The notes beneath the pieces are model-generated. The model saw nothing but the letters and a program-made list of their open reading frames with translations, was not told the origin of the DNA and did no database searches. Both the position numbers and the translations under genes were made by a program. Shown here piece by piece: positions 17,826 to 26,038 of a stretch of 64,000 nt of DNA. Each line of letters opens with the position of its first letter. Within the stretch, counting starts at the first letter, position 1. The stretch spans positions 186,001 through 250,000 of the forward strand of contig DATAJP010000001.1 in NCBI GenBank assembly GCA_036262055.1, read 5' to 3'. The stretch is from Ignavibacteria bacterium (GTDB taxonomy: Bacteria > Bacteroidota > Ignavibacteria > Tepidaquicellales > Tepidaquicellaceae).

Positions 17826-17858
17826 TTCCCCCTTATTAAAGGGGGTTAGGGGGTTGTT
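17826..17858. repeat. C-run/G-run dispersed repeat
   Basis: CCCCC at 17828-17832 pairs with GGGGG at 17841-17845 around TTATTAAA, followed by a second G run. It sits in the spacer before the RsbW-like gene and resembles the element at 12211-12258. Confidence 0.55.
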
Positions 17859-17869
17859 CCAAAAATAGA

Positions 17870-18277
17870 ATGAAAACCTATAATCTTGTTTTAGAAAGTA
17901 AACGGTCTGAAGTTTTTAAAATTGAAAGCTTGCTGCTTGAGCTGAACAATTCTTTTGAGCTTGAGATGGAAAAATTCATTAATTTTCAGATTGCCGTTTC
18001 GGAAGCTTTGGTAAATGCAATTGTTCACGGAAATGAAGAAAATCCGGATAAGCATGTATATGTTGATATCGATTGTGATAAAAAGAAACTTCAAGTAAAG
18101 ATACGTGATGAAGGAACAGGGTTTGATATTACAGAACTTCCCGACCCGACAAATAAAGAAAACATTTTAAAAGAAAGCGGACGCGGAATTTATATAATAA
18201 GAACGTTAGTGGATGAATTTGATTGCTCATCAGGTGACAAGGGGACGGTGATGATTTTAAAGGTGTTTAAGAAGTAA
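17870..18277 (+). CDS. ATP-binding anti-sigma-factor-like kinase (RsbW/SpoIIAB type)
   Basis: A 135-residue GHKL-fold protein. The N box SEALVNAIVHGNE, G1 box IRDEGTGFDI and G2 region SGRGIYIIRTLVDEF are complete. Such small HATPase_c_2 proteins bind sigma factors or phosphorylate an STAS-domain antagonist in partner-switching stress pathways. No STAS antagonist, sigma factor or PP2C phosphatase gene is next to it, so its partner is unknown. It is monocistronic, bounded by repeats and a hairpin terminator. Confidence 0.88.
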   Translation: MKTYNLVLESKRSEVFKIESLLLELNNSFELEMEKFINFQIAVSEALVNAIVHGNEENPDKHVYVDIDCDKKKLQVKIRDEGTGFDITELPDPTNKENILKESGRGIYIIRTLVDEFDCSSGDKGTVMILKVFKK

Positions 18278-18280
18278 CAC

Positions 18281-18359
18281 ACCCCGTCTTCGACTTCGTC
18301 GAATCCACCCCTCTCAAGAGGGGATTTTCAGGGATTCTTCGCTGCGCTCAGAATGACAC
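18281..18359. repeat. Dispersed repeats incl. the ATTCTTCGC..CTCAGAATGACA element
   Basis: Two GC-rich segments lie here: CCCCTCTCAAGAGGGG (18309-18324) and ATTCTTCGCTGCGCTCAGAAT (within 18334-18354) followed by GACAC. The second recurs in inverse orientation, with a different middle, at 60018-60065. Confidence 0.6.
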
Positions 18360-18378
18360 TTAGAAGATTTAGCATAAA

Positions 18379-18409
18379 AAAAGCACCTTAGTCAGACTAA
18401 GGTGCTTTT
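18379..18409. terminator. Bidirectional terminator between RsbW-like gene and mdh
   Basis: A perfect 13-base-pair stem (18379-18391 with 18397-18409, loop TCAGA) has an A run before it and a T run in the right arm. It can end the plus-strand gene at 18277 and the minus-strand mdh. Confidence 0.9.
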
Positions 18410-18444
18410 CGTTTTATAATATATATTGCGTAATCTTTGGGACT

Positions 18445-18472
18445 GGGATCCCCGCCTTCGCGGAAATGGCTT
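18445..18472. repeat. Degenerate CCCGC-TTC-GCGG repeat
   Basis: GGATCCCCGCCTTCGCGGAA is a damaged copy of the TTCCCGC-TTAC-GCGGGAA palindrome at 24952-24969. It adjoins the end of mdh. Confidence 0.4.
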
Positions 18473-18476
18473 CCTG

Positions 18477-19409
18477 TTACTTTTTCATATTGTCATAAAC
18501 ATCCATAACTTCTTTTACTGCTTTTGCTGAATCGGTAAGAAGCTTTTTCTCGTCTGCGTTTAAGTCGAGTTCGATGATTCTTTCAATACCGCCTTTGCCT
18601 AAAATGACAGGAACGCCTAAGTAAATATCTTTCAATCCGTATTCACCATCAAGCCATGCGCAGACAGGGAAAACTCTTTTTTGGTCGCGGACGATTGCTT
18701 CAGCCATTTGAGCTGCAGCTGCACCCGGCGCATACCATGCCGAAGTTCCCATTAAATTTACTAATTCACCGCCGCCTTTTTTGGTTCTTTCAATGATTGC
18801 GTTAAGCTTTTCGGAATCGATAAGCTCGGTTACAGGAATACCGCTGACGTTTGTATATCTCGGAAGCGGAACCATTGTATCGCCGTGTCCGCCGAGAAGC
18901 ATTCCCTGAATGTCCTTTGGAGAAATATTTAAAGCTTCAGCAAGAAAAGCTCTATAACGTGCAGTATCGAGAATTCCTGCCATACCCATTACTTTGTTTG
19001 ACGGAAGCTGTGATTTCAAATATGCAACGTATGTCATTACGTCGAGCGGATTAGAAACGATAATCAAAATCGTATCAGGCGAGTGTTTCATTATGTTCTC
19101 GGTAACCGTATTCACAATACCTGCGTTAACGGAAATCAAATCATCACGGCTCATTCCGGGTTTTCTCGGAAGACCTGAGGTAATTACAACAACATCCGAA
19201 CCCGCAGTTGGAGCATAGTCATCGGTCGAGCCGATTATTCTTGAATCATAAAGATTGATTGGGGCAGTCTGCCACATATCAAGTGATTTTCCTTCAGCGA
19301 TACCTTTTTTGATATCAAGAAGAACAATTTCGTTAGCAAGCTCTTTATGAGCAATGACATCTGCGCAGGTTGCACCAACATTGCCTGCTCCGACAACGGT
19401 AATTTTCAT
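18477..19409 (-). CDS. mdh: Malate dehydrogenase (LDH-like type)
   Basis: A 310-residue NAD-dependent enzyme interconverting malate and oxaloacetate in the TCA cycle. It has the Rossmann motif VVGAGNVGAT, the substrate loop GLPRKPGMSRDDL whose first Arg marks malate rather than lactate specificity, and the active-site GGHGDTMVPLPRYT. Its length and motifs match the tetrameric Chlorobi/Chloroflexi-type MDH. It stands alone between two terminators. Confidence 0.95.
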   Translation of the reverse strand: MKITVVGAGNVGATCADVIAHKELANEIVLLDIKKGIAEGKSLDMWQTAPINLYDSRIIGSTDDYAPTAGSDVVVITSGLPRKPGMSRDDLISVNAGIVNTVTENIMKHSPDTILIIVSNPLDVMTYVAYLKSQLPSNKVMGMAGILDTARYRAFLAEALNISPKDIQGMLLGGHGDTMVPLPRYTNVSGIPVTELIDSEKLNAIIERTKKGGGELVNLMGTSAWYAPGAAAAQMAEAIVRDQKRVFPVCAWLDGEYGLKDIYLGVPVILGKGGIERIIELDLNADEKKLLTDSAKAVKEVMDVYDNMKK

Positions 19410-19436
19410 TTCTTAGTTATGTTTAAATTTTATGTT

Positions 19437-19467
19437 GAAAAAAAAATCCCCGCGTGTGCGGGGATTT
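19437..19467 (-). terminator. Terminator of the rplU-rpmA operon
   Basis: AAATCCCCGC at 19444-19453 pairs with GCGGGGATTT at 19458-19467 around GTGT. On the minus strand it is followed by a run of T (A run 19437-19446). It lies six bases after the rpmA stop. Confidence 0.92.
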
Positions 19468-19472
19468 AGAAT

Positions 19473-19736
19473 TTATGCAGTTTGTTCGGCCGGTGTAACG
19501 TTAACAACAGTTTTGCCGCTTTTGTTTGTGAACTGGACTTTGCCGTTCATCATTGCAAAAATGGTATGGTCTTTACCTAATCCGACATTTTTTCCAACAC
19601 CATATTTTGTGCCGCGCTGTCTGACGATTATATTTCCGATTTTAACGACTTCGCCTCCGAATTTTTTTACTCCGAGTCGCTGGGCATTTGAATCCCGTCC
19701 GTTTTTAGTTGAGCCAAGCCCTTTCTTGTGAGCCAT
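19473..19736 (-). CDS. rpmA: 50S ribosomal protein L27
   Basis: An 87-residue L27 starting [20 protein letters not shown], with the conserved [20 protein letters not shown] core. L27's N terminus reaches the peptidyl transferase centre. There is no Firmicutes-type cleavable N-terminal extension. It follows rplU, as in most bacteria. Confidence 0.97.
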   Translation of the reverse strand: MAHKKGLGSTKNGRDSNAQRLGVKKFGGEVVKIGNIIVRQRGTKYGVGKNVGLGKDHTIFAMMNGKVQFTNKSGKTVVNVTPAEQTA

Positions 19737-19768
19737 TACTTATTCCTTTATATTAAAATTTTTAATGT

Positions 19769-19826
19769 AGTCAGGAATTTCTTCCTGACTGTTATAATTT
19801 TCTCGTCAGGACGGAAGTCCCGACAA
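19769..19826. repeat. Two palindromes in the rplU-rpmA spacer
   Basis: AGTCAGGAA-TTTC-TTCCTGACT (19769-19790) is a perfect nine-pair stem. A second element, GTCAGGAC-GGAA-GTCCCGAC, lies at 19805-19824. Both share the GTCAGGA/CCCGAC core seen in other dispersed repeats here and would form hairpins in the rplU-rpmA mRNA. Confidence 0.55.
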
Positions 19827-19831
19827 CACAC

Positions 19832-20140
19832 TTATTTTATTTTATCTATTGAAAGCTTTGTGTACTGCTGTCTGTGACCTCTTTTAACTCTGTATCCTTT
19901 TCTTCTTTTCTTTTTGAAGACGGTTACTTTGTCGTCTTTTACCGTCTCAAGCACGGTAGCTTCAATTGTTTTTTTCAAAACCGGAGCTCCGATTTCGAAT
20001 GTTTTGTCATCAGGAGAAAAAAGCAAAACTTTATCAAAAGTTACTTTTGCACCTGATTCTTCTTTCAATTTGGGGACGAACAACTTTGAGTTTTCGCTGA
20101 CCTTGTATTGAACGCCTTTTATGTCTACTATCGCGTACAT
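19832..20140 (-). CDS. rplU: 50S ribosomal protein L21
   Basis: A 102-residue L21: MYAIVDIKGVQYKVSENSKLFVPKL is cut here to its hallmark parts YAIVDIKGVQYKV and, near the C terminus, KKRRKGYRVKRGHRQQYTKL. It binds 23S rRNA in the large subunit. It heads an rplU-rpmA operon with a recognisable promoter and a structured leader upstream. Confidence 0.97.
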   Translation of the reverse strand: MYAIVDIKGVQYKVSENSKLFVPKLKEESGAKVTFDKVLLFSPDDKTFEIGAPVLKKTIEATVLETVKDDKVTVFKKKRRKGYRVKRGHRQQYTKLSIDKIK

Positions 20141-20181
20141 GGTGAATTTTTGTAGGTTTAACTGATTATTATTACTATGAT

Positions 20182-20219
20182 TTAGCTTAATTCCTTGAAA
20201 TTTTCAAGAATTGAGCTAA
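20182..20219 (-). promoter_or_regulatory. Hairpin in the rplU leader
   Basis: TTAGCTTAATTC (20182-20193) and GAATTGAGCTAA (20208-20219) pair, and the stem continues inward past a single bulged C to about 17 pairs. It lies between the predicted rplU start of transcription and its ATG. There is no T run after it, so it is not a terminator for the upstream gene. It could be an autoregulatory leader. Confidence 0.45.
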
Positions 20220-20239
20220 CCCATAGAAGACAAACCATA

Positions 20240-20268
20240 AATATATCTAAAAAGAACCTTATAAACAA
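20240..20268 (-). promoter_or_regulatory. rplU promoter
   Basis: On the minus strand TTGTTT (20263-20268), 17 bases and TATATT (20240-20245) form a good sigma-70 site. Transcription would start near 20233, giving a leader of about 90 bases that contains the hairpin. Confidence 0.6.
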
Positions 20269-20301
20269 TGGATTTATAACGTATTTTTACAGATTTGGAT
20301 A

Positions 20302-21543
20302 TTAATTATTCAAAATATCTATTGCATCCAGAGCAAGACGTGTCATTGAGCCGCCCTGTTTCATCATGCTGTTCATATTATCACTTAAATCCCAGAAATT
20401 TGATGCTATAAAAACACATACACCCGTATCGGGATTATATCTTAACGTATTCAAATAACCGGCATGCGCACCATCATGACCATAACCCAAACCATCCGTA
20501 TAAGTCAGACCCAATCCGTAAACTCCGTGTCTTTCATCTGCAGCTTTCATCATCATCATCTTATTAACGCTGCCTTGAGAAACTCCGGCTTGCCCTGTTA
20601 TTAAAAGCTTCATCCAGGTTGCAAGATTGTAAGGGTTAGCAATAATATTCCCTTCAGATACATTTCCTGACATGTTATCCACAGTTGCATTGATGCTTTG
20701 ATTTCCAACAAATACATATCCTTCGATATGAGGGTCGGGCATATTCATGTCATCACCTTTCCAAACTGACTCAGATGAAAACACAAGGGGTTTAAAAAAA
20801 TGATTACTGATATAATCCGAATATGTTTCTCCCGATGCGCGCTCAATTATTTTGCCGAGAATGTTATAACCCGTGTTTGAGTAATGAAACGAATCCTGTT
20901 GAGGTGTAAAATAATAAAGCTGGGTTTTAGCCACAACGCCTACTAACTCATCAAATGTAAATGTATGCGTATCATTATTCGGCATCTCTCTGACATATTC
21001 AAGATACCTTTTTCCTGCATAGGGTTGTTTGATTGTATCGGGTATCGCATCATTTGTCACATCGAAAACGCCTGCTCGGTGCTCGAGAAGCATTTTAATT
21101 GTGATTTCATTTTTGAAAGGGATATTATAATTCTCATCTTCAGGAACATAAGGAGTATTTGTGTTCGGAAAATTATCCGTAATCTCATCATTAATATTCA
21201 ATTTTCCCTCGTCATGAAGTTTCATAATTGCGGCTGCAGTAAAAGTTTTTGTTATGCTTGCAACTCTCAAATTTGAATATTGTGTTGCGGCAGGGTTAAC
21301 ACCGCCTGAAAACATAAAATTACCATTCGGAGCCATTATATATAAATAAAATCCGCCGTTGGGAATATTTTTTGAAACTCTGTAATAATTTGCCAGACTG
21401 TCAATCAGTCCTTGTATTTTTCCCTGAGGAGAAATTTCTGATTGAGCTTGTGTTTTGCCGATAAATGAAAAAATAATAATAAAGCTGAACAGTAATATAA
21501 AGTATTTTCTTATTATAAAATTATTAGTGTTGAATTTTAGCAT
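20302..21543 (-). CDS. Exported serine hydrolase (class C beta-lactamase family)
   Basis: A 413-residue protein with an N-terminal signal anchor or peptide (cleavage near GKTQAQS) and the serine beta-lactamase/DD-peptidase fold. The nucleophile motif is SITK (in ASITKTFTAAAI), the Tyr motif YSNTGYN and the third motif HDGAHAG. Family members include esterases, D-aminopeptidases and PBP4*-like peptidases, so the substrate is open. It faces away from the propeller gene at 21824 across an A+T-rich spacer. Confidence 0.88.
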   Translation of the reverse strand: MLKFNTNNFIIRKYFILLFSFIIIFSFIGKTQAQSEISPQGKIQGLIDSLANYYRVSKNIPNGGFYLYIMAPNGNFMFSGGVNPAATQYSNLRVASITKTFTAAAIMKLHDEGKLNINDEITDNFPNTNTPYVPEDENYNIPFKNEITIKMLLEHRAGVFDVTNDAIPDTIKQPYAGKRYLEYVREMPNNDTHTFTFDELVGVVAKTQLYYFTPQQDSFHYSNTGYNILGKIIERASGETYSDYISNHFFKPLVFSSESVWKGDDMNMPDPHIEGYVFVGNQSINATVDNMSGNVSEGNIIANPYNLATWMKLLITGQAGVSQGSVNKMMMMKAADERHGVYGLGLTYTDGLGYGHDGAHAGYLNTLRYNPDTGVCVFIASNFWDLSDNMNSMMKQGGSMTRLALDAIDILNN

Positions 21544-21611
21544 ATATTAGTTGAATAATGTAAGATAAGATTTTAAAAAAATATTGTATATATAAAACGA
21601 CCTTTGCACAA

Positions 21612-21649
21612 TAAAAAGAAAAAAAAGTATTAAAAAGAAAAAAAAGTAT
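21612..21649. repeat. 19-bp perfect tandem duplication
   Basis: TAAAAAGAAAAAAAAGTAT occurs twice head-to-tail (21612-21630, 21631-21649), immediately upstream of the promoter at 21657. A-tracts in phase could act as an UP-like or bent element, or simply be replication slippage. Confidence 0.8.
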
Positions 21650-21656
21650 TTTAGAA

Positions 21657-21685
21657 TTGAATAAATAAATAATAATCAATATAAT
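21657..21685 (+). promoter_or_regulatory. Strong sigma-70-like promoter of the secreted propeller gene
   Basis: TTGAAT (21657-21662), 17 bases and a perfect TATAAT (21680-21685). Predicted start near 21692, leaving a leader of about 130 bases that contains a terminator-like hairpin. Confidence 0.65.
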
Positions 21686-21768
21686 AATAAAACAGTTCTT
21701 AGTCGTAAAAACCGCACACAAAAGCTCGCAAAACACATCCTTTAACTACAACAATGTGAGTTAAGCAG

Positions 21769-21798
21769 AAAAATCCGCATTTTTCGGATTTTTATTTA
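21769..21798 (+). terminator. Terminator-like hairpin inside the 21824 leader
   Basis: AAAAATCCG (21769-21777) pairs with CGGATTTTT (21785-21793) around CATTTTT, followed by ATTTATTT. It precedes the Shine-Dalgarno AGGAGA and start codon by about 20-30 bases. An upstream stem TTAACT/AGTTAA (21742-21747 with 21759-21764) is also possible. The arrangement suggests attenuation or a small RNA. Confidence 0.55.
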
Positions 21799-21823
21799 TT
21801 TAACTAAATCAGGAGATAGAATT

Positions 21824-24529
21824 ATGAGAAAGTATTCTCTTACTTTTTTATTCTTTTTTTCAGTTTCCCTGATGGCGGCTTCGGCTTGGGCGCAATTAGG
21901 GACGCAGTATAAATGGCTTCATCCGTTTCCGCAAGGGAATGAATTGAGGTGGATTAAGATGTGGAACGCTAACAATTGGTATGCCATCGGCTTTGGCGGA
22001 ACCTTCATGAAATCTACAAATGGAGGCACCACCTGGGAGGTAAAAACACTTGTTAACGGTATAACAGAAACAGGCACAAACAACACATGTTATGATGCCT
22101 ATTTTTTTAATCAAAACACAGGATATGTCTGCGGAGGTTCGGGGTTAGTAATCAAAACAACAAACGGGGGTAATACATGGGATTCCGTTACGGCGGTAAG
22201 TTCAGCGGTTACATGGTACGACATAGATTTTATTAATCCTAATACAGGATTTGTATCAGGAACGACCTCCGGCAGAGCAGCTGTAACAACAGACGGAGGT
22301 GCAACATGGTTGCAAATGGGAACAATACCTACAGGTACTTATTACAGCATTTATGCAAAAGATGTTAACAACGTTATTGTTACCACAACGACAGGCAATA
22401 TAAGAAAGACAACAAACGGGGGAGCAAACTGGACACAAATCAGCACAGGCACAAGCGCTACTCTTTATTGTGTTGAGTTTTTAGATAACAATACGGGATA
22501 TGTTTGCGGAAGCAGTTCGGCAATAAGATATACAACTAATTTCGGGGATAACTGGACAAGCACAAACACAGGAGTTGCAAGCTCAACGTTTTATGATATT
22601 GATTTTGTGAATACTGCTCTTCCTCCGGCAACATTGAATGAAGGCTTTGAATCTGTGACCTTTCCTCCAACCGGCTGGACAAGAGAAAGTTTGCTCGGAA
22701 CAGTCCAGTGGGTGCGTTCAACAACTTCACCTTTTGCCGGAACAGCAGATGCATGGAGTAATTTTCAAGGGACAGGAGGAATTGACTGGTTAATAACCAA
22801 TTCTAACACTGTATATTCAGGTGATTCTCTTTCATTCTGGGTGAGAAGAAGCTATACCGGCGCATCGTTTGACTGGGATTCACTTCAGGTTTATGCAGGA
22901 ATATCAACCGATACAACGGCAATGACATCTCTTCTAAGAATTGGTGTTAATGATGTTGATACATCAGGAAGTACATACCCCCCAAGACTTGGTGCCTATC
23001 AGAGATTCGCAATCAGCTTAAATTCATTTGCAGGACAAAATGTCTATGTTGGTTTTAGACATTCAAACTTTGACGGAACAGGTATCCGTTTAGATGAAGT
23101 TAAACTTGGTGAAAATCGTGCGGGTTCTTCTGCAAATGTTTATATCATCGGAAATAGTTCCAATGTATATAAATCTACTGTAGGACAAGATGCATTTGAT
23201 ACTTTACAGGTTTTGAATAACTCGCAACCGTGGACAACGACATTTTATTCCGGTGATGTAAGCCCTTCAGGGGATACAATAACTGTTTCGGGTGGTTACG
23301 GACTTATTAACACGCGTTATAGTGCATCCAATAGAGTAGCAAAGACTAATTGGATTAAAGCCGGAATTTTTTATGATATATGGGCTGAAAGCACCACGGG
23401 AAGAGTAATAGCGGTCGGCTCTCCTGGCATCGCTGGAAGTGTTTATGATCAGGTAATGTATTCTACTAACGGGGGACAAAACTGGGCAATCGGAAATTAT
23501 TCCGCAAGCGATGACCAGGATTTAAACAGCATAAGTATGATAAATGCTACAACGGGATTTGTAGCGGGAGATGAAGGGGTTGTTTCAAAAACAACAAATG
23601 GCGGAGCTGCGTGGACGCCGACTGCAGTTAACCCTACCACAACCGAACTGAATAAAATAATATTCTTCGATGCAAATACAGGATATGTATTCGGTGCTTC
23701 AGGACAAGGTTATAAAACTATTAACGGCGGCGGCGCATGGAATACGCTTACAACTGAAATGGGAACAAGCGTAATTAATGGCGCTAATTTTGTTAATGCA
23801 AGTACGGGCTGGATAGTAGGTGCAAGCGGTAAAGTTTACAAAACTACAAACGGAGGAGATAACTTCGTTGCTCAAACGTCAAATTACAGCGGAACGCTTT
23901 ACAGTATTTACATGATTAATGCAAACACCGGTTGGATTTCAGCAGCCGGCGGTCACGTTAGAAGAACAACTGACGGCGGAGCAAATTGGGATTCAGTAAA
24001 CGTTCCTTTTAACACTATAGGTTACTCGGTCTTTTTCAGAGATGCATACAACGGAATGGTAACCGGCTCAAGCGGAAGAATATTCAGAACACGTGACGGT
24101 GGAGATACATGGGAGTTTGATAACACATCAGGAACAACTCTTTATCAGGTATATATGACAGCAACAAACAGAGCTTTTGTATGCGCAACTAATGCAGCAG
24201 TATGGCAATATCAGGAAACTTTAACTGGCATTGAAGGGAACTTCAGCAATAATATTCCTGATAAGTATTTCCTTAACCAGAATTATCCAAATCCATTTAA
24301 TCCGGCTACTACAATTAGGTTTGGCTTACCCAGAGAAGGAGTAGTTTCTTTAAGAATTTATGACATAGCAGGCAGAGAAGTTGCAAATATATTTAACAAT
24401 GAAAAGATGAACGCAGGTATTATAGAGTATAACTTTGATGCAAGTAATCTGGCGTCGGGAGTATATTTTTATTCTCTGCAGGTAAAAAATGATTTTGTTG
24501 CTACCAAGAAAATGGTTCTTGTGAAATAA
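21824..24529 (+). CDS. T9SS-exported Ycf48/BNR-type propeller with inserted choice-of-anchor J domain
   Basis: A 901-residue secreted protein with a signal peptide (cleavage after ASAWAQ). Repeated blades carry TTNGGxTW and NTGYVCG-like motifs on both sides of an insert at about residues 270-435 (LNEGFESVTFPPTGWTRE ... GFRHSNFDGTGIRLDEVKLG) that matches a cleaved-adhesin/choice-of-anchor J beta-sandwich. The last 80 residues are a T9SS sorting domain (QNYPNPFNP ... GVYFYSLQ ... KKMVLVK). The Shine-Dalgarno AGGAGA is good. A surface adhesin or binding protein is likely; no catalytic motif is seen. Confidence 0.85.
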   Translation: MRKYSLTFLFFFSVSLMAASAWAQLGTQYKWLHPFPQGNELRWIKMWNANNWYAIGFGGTFMKSTNGGTTWEVKTLVNGITETGTNNTCYDAYFFNQNTGYVCGGSGLVIKTTNGGNTWDSVTAVSSAVTWYDIDFINPNTGFVSGTTSGRAAVTTDGGATWLQMGTIPTGTYYSIYAKDVNNVIVTTTTGNIRKTTNGGANWTQISTGTSATLYCVEFLDNNTGYVCGSSSAIRYTTNFGDNWTSTNTGVASSTFYDIDFVNTALPPATLNEGFESVTFPPTGWTRESLLGTVQWVRSTTSPFAGTADAWSNFQGTGGIDWLITNSNTVYSGDSLSFWVRRSYTGASFDWDSLQVYAGISTDTTAMTSLLRIGVNDVDTSGSTYPPRLGAYQRFAISLNSFAGQNVYVGFRHSNFDGTGIRLDEVKLGENRAGSSANVYIIGNSSNVYKSTVGQDAFDTLQVLNNSQPWTTTFYSGDVSPSGDTITVSGGYGLINTRYSASNRVAKTNWIKAGIFYDIWAESTTGRVIAVGSPGIAGSVYDQVMYSTNGGQNWAIGNYSASDDQDLNSISMINATTGFVAGDEGVVSKTTNGGAAWTPTAVNPTTTELNKIIFFDANTGYVFGASGQGYKTINGGGAWNTLTTEMGTSVINGANFVNASTGWIVGASGKVYKTTNGGDNFVAQTSNYSGTLYSIYMINANTGWISAAGGHVRRTTDGGANWDSVNVPFNTIGYSVFFRDAYNGMVTGSSGRIFRTRDGGDTWEFDNTSGTTLYQVYMTATNRAFVCATNAAVWQYQETLTGIEGNFSNNIPDKYFLNQNYPNPFNPATTIRFGLPREGVVSLRIYDIAGREVANIFNNEKMNAGIIEYNFDASNLASGVYFYSLQVKNDFVATKKMVLVK

Positions 24530-24588
24530 TTTTAATGATTGTGAGCTGACTCTTCCGGTTTAGTTTCCGGTTGATTCTTCTCAATACG

Positions 24589-24628
24589 AAAAGCATCCCG
24601 AGTGTGCGGCGGGGTGCTTTTTTTTATT
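24589..24628 (+). terminator. Terminator of the propeller gene
   Basis: AAAAGCATCCCG (24589-24600) pairs with CGGGGTGCTTTT (24610-24621), 12 pairs with one G-T, followed by a long T run. Confidence 0.92.
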
Positions 24629-24636
24629 TTACAAAC

Positions 24637-24667
24637 AAAAAAGGTTAGCTTTTAGCTAACCTTTTTT
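24637..24667 (-). terminator. Bidirectional terminator after tRNA-Ala
   Basis: AAAAAAGGTTAGCT (24637-24650) pairs perfectly with AGCTAACCTTTTTT (24654-24667). On the minus strand it lies 20 bases after the tRNA-Ala 3' end and finishes in a T run. Confidence 0.88.
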
Positions 24668-24686
24668 ATCGAAATATTCGATTTCG

Positions 24687-24759
24687 TGGAGCTAAGCGGG
24701 GTCGAACCGCTGACCTTCTGAATGCCATTCAGACGCTCTACCAACTGAGCTATAGCCCC
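24687..24759 (-). tRNA. tRNA-Ala(GGC)
   Basis: A canonical 73-base cloverleaf: acceptor GGGGCTA/TAGCTCC with the G3-U70 alanine identity pair, D arm GCTC-AGTTGGTA-GAGC, anticodon arm TCTGA-ATGGCAT-TCAGA (anticodon GGC), T arm AGCGG-TTCGACC-CCGCT, discriminator A. CCA is not encoded. It is the normal counterpart of the odd RNA at 9238, with an identical acceptor stem. Confidence 0.96.
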
Positions 24760-24773
24760 GCAAATAAACCTTT

Positions 24774-24802
24774 AAAATAGCGATTACACCAAAGAATTTC
24801 AA
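24774..24802 (-). promoter_or_regulatory. tRNA-Ala promoter
   Basis: Minus strand TTGAAA (24797-24802), 17 bases, TATTTT (24774-24779). Start near 24767, eight bases before the tRNA. Confidence 0.6.
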
Positions 24803-24949
24803 ACCAATTTTTAGCTAAATAACACGGATTTTCATAATTCTTACGGTGATTAATAGGTTTTTGTTGTGAGGGTTAGATAAGCTTAATTATTTTAGAATTA
24901 GTATTCAATCGGAATTTTAAAAAGTGGTGGAAGGAATTTACCCGAAGAG

Positions 24950-24972
24950 GGTTCCCGCTTACGCGGGAATGA
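24950..24972. repeat. TTCCCGC-TTAC-GCGGGAA palindrome
   Basis: A seven-pair GC-rich palindrome followed by TGACTTCAGG, just downstream of msrBA. A degenerate copy is at 18445-18472. The rest of 24760-24994 is A+T-rich with no gene that I can see. Confidence 0.55.
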
Positions 24973-24994
24973 CTTCAGGTTATGTGTTTAAGTC

Positions 24995-26038
24995 TTAATC
25001 GAATTTCTTTTTATAGACGTGGCAGTATGGTGTGCCGCCTGTGTTGTTATAGTAATCTTGATGATATTTTTCAGCAGACCAGAATGTGCCGGCTTTGGTT
25101 ACTTTTGTGGCAACGTTGTAGCCCTTATCCTGTAACTGTTTTATAAGTTTTTCAGCAGTTTCCTTTTGTGTATCATCATTATAAAATACTTCGGTTCTGT
25201 ATTGCTCGCCGATATCGGGTCCCTGTCTGTTCACCTGAGTCGGGTCATGTGTTTCAAAAAATAATTTTGCAAGGTCTTCATAACTAATAAGCTTAGGGTC
25301 GTAAGTAATCTTAACTGCTTCCGCATGACCTGTATTTCCTGAGCATACTTCTTTATAGGTCGGATTTTCCTTCCATCCGCCGATATATCCGACTTCAGTC
25401 GAAATAACACCTTTTGCTCTTTGCATATAATATTCAGTTCCCCAGAAACATCCCGATGCAAAGATTGCAGTTTGGTATCCGTCTTGTGTAGCGGCACTGT
25501 TTTTTGTATCTGATGACGTTTCCGATGCCGGAACAAACTTCATTGAAATAGAATTAACGCAATGTCTTGTGTTTTTATCCGTAAAACCTTCTCCAATAAA
25601 AAAGTGTCCGAGGTGCGCTCCGCAGTTGTTGCAGATTATTTCCGTTCTCATTCCGTCTTTGTCCGGAACTCTTTTTACAGCTCCCTGAATCTCATCATCA
25701 AAGCTTGGCCATCCGCAGTGAGAATCGAATTTATCTTTTGATTCATACAAAGGAGCGTTACATCTTTTGCAAATATATGTTCCTGCAGATTTGTTATCTG
25801 TGTATTCGCCGGTGAAGGGCATTTCCGTGCCTTTGTGTAAAATCACTCTTTCTTCTTCAGGCGTTAATTTATTATATTTGGTTGAATCTGATATTACGTC
25901 TTTTGTGTTCATAGTTTCGGTTTTAATAGTTGAAAAATTTTGAGTTCCCGGTTCTTTATAAAATGAAGCTTTTTTTGAGCATCCGTAAGAATTAAAATTG
26001 ACCAGTGCAATAAATAATATTAAAAATAATGTTTTCAT
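24995..26038 (-). CDS. msrBA: Exported MsrB-MsrA fusion methionine sulfoxide reductase
   Basis: A 347-residue bifunctional repair enzyme. After an N-terminal signal (possible lipoprotein Cys20) comes MsrB (about 55-170) with zinc cysteines 90, 93, 136 and 139 and catalytic Cys160 in RHCVNS, then MsrA (about 188-347) with catalytic Cys197 in GCFWG. Together they reduce the R and S epimers of methionine sulfoxide. The signal sequence places it in the periplasm or on a membrane, where it would repair envelope proteins; it would then need an exported thiol electron donor. Confidence 0.93.
   Translation of the reverse strand: MKTLFLILFIALVNFNSYGCSKKASFYKEPGTQNFSTIKTETMNTKDVISDSTKYNKLTPEEERVILHKGTEMPFTGEYTDNKSAGTYICKRCNAPLYESKDKFDSHCGWPSFDDEIQGAVKRVPDKDGMRTEIICNNCGAHLGHFFIGEGFTDKNTRHCVNSISMKFVPASETSSDTKNSAATQDGYQTAIFASGCFWGTEYYMQRAKGVISTEVGYIGGWKENPTYKEVCSGNTGHAEAVKITYDPKLISYEDLAKLFFETHDPTQVNRQGPDIGEQYRTEVFYNDDTQKETAEKLIKQLQDKGYNVATKVTKAGTFWSAEKYHQDYYNNTGGTPYCHVYKKKFD

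Noticed and set aside
24687-24759. Integration site (att) at tRNA-Ala
   Set aside because: No integrase gene or duplicated tRNA 3' end was found nearby.
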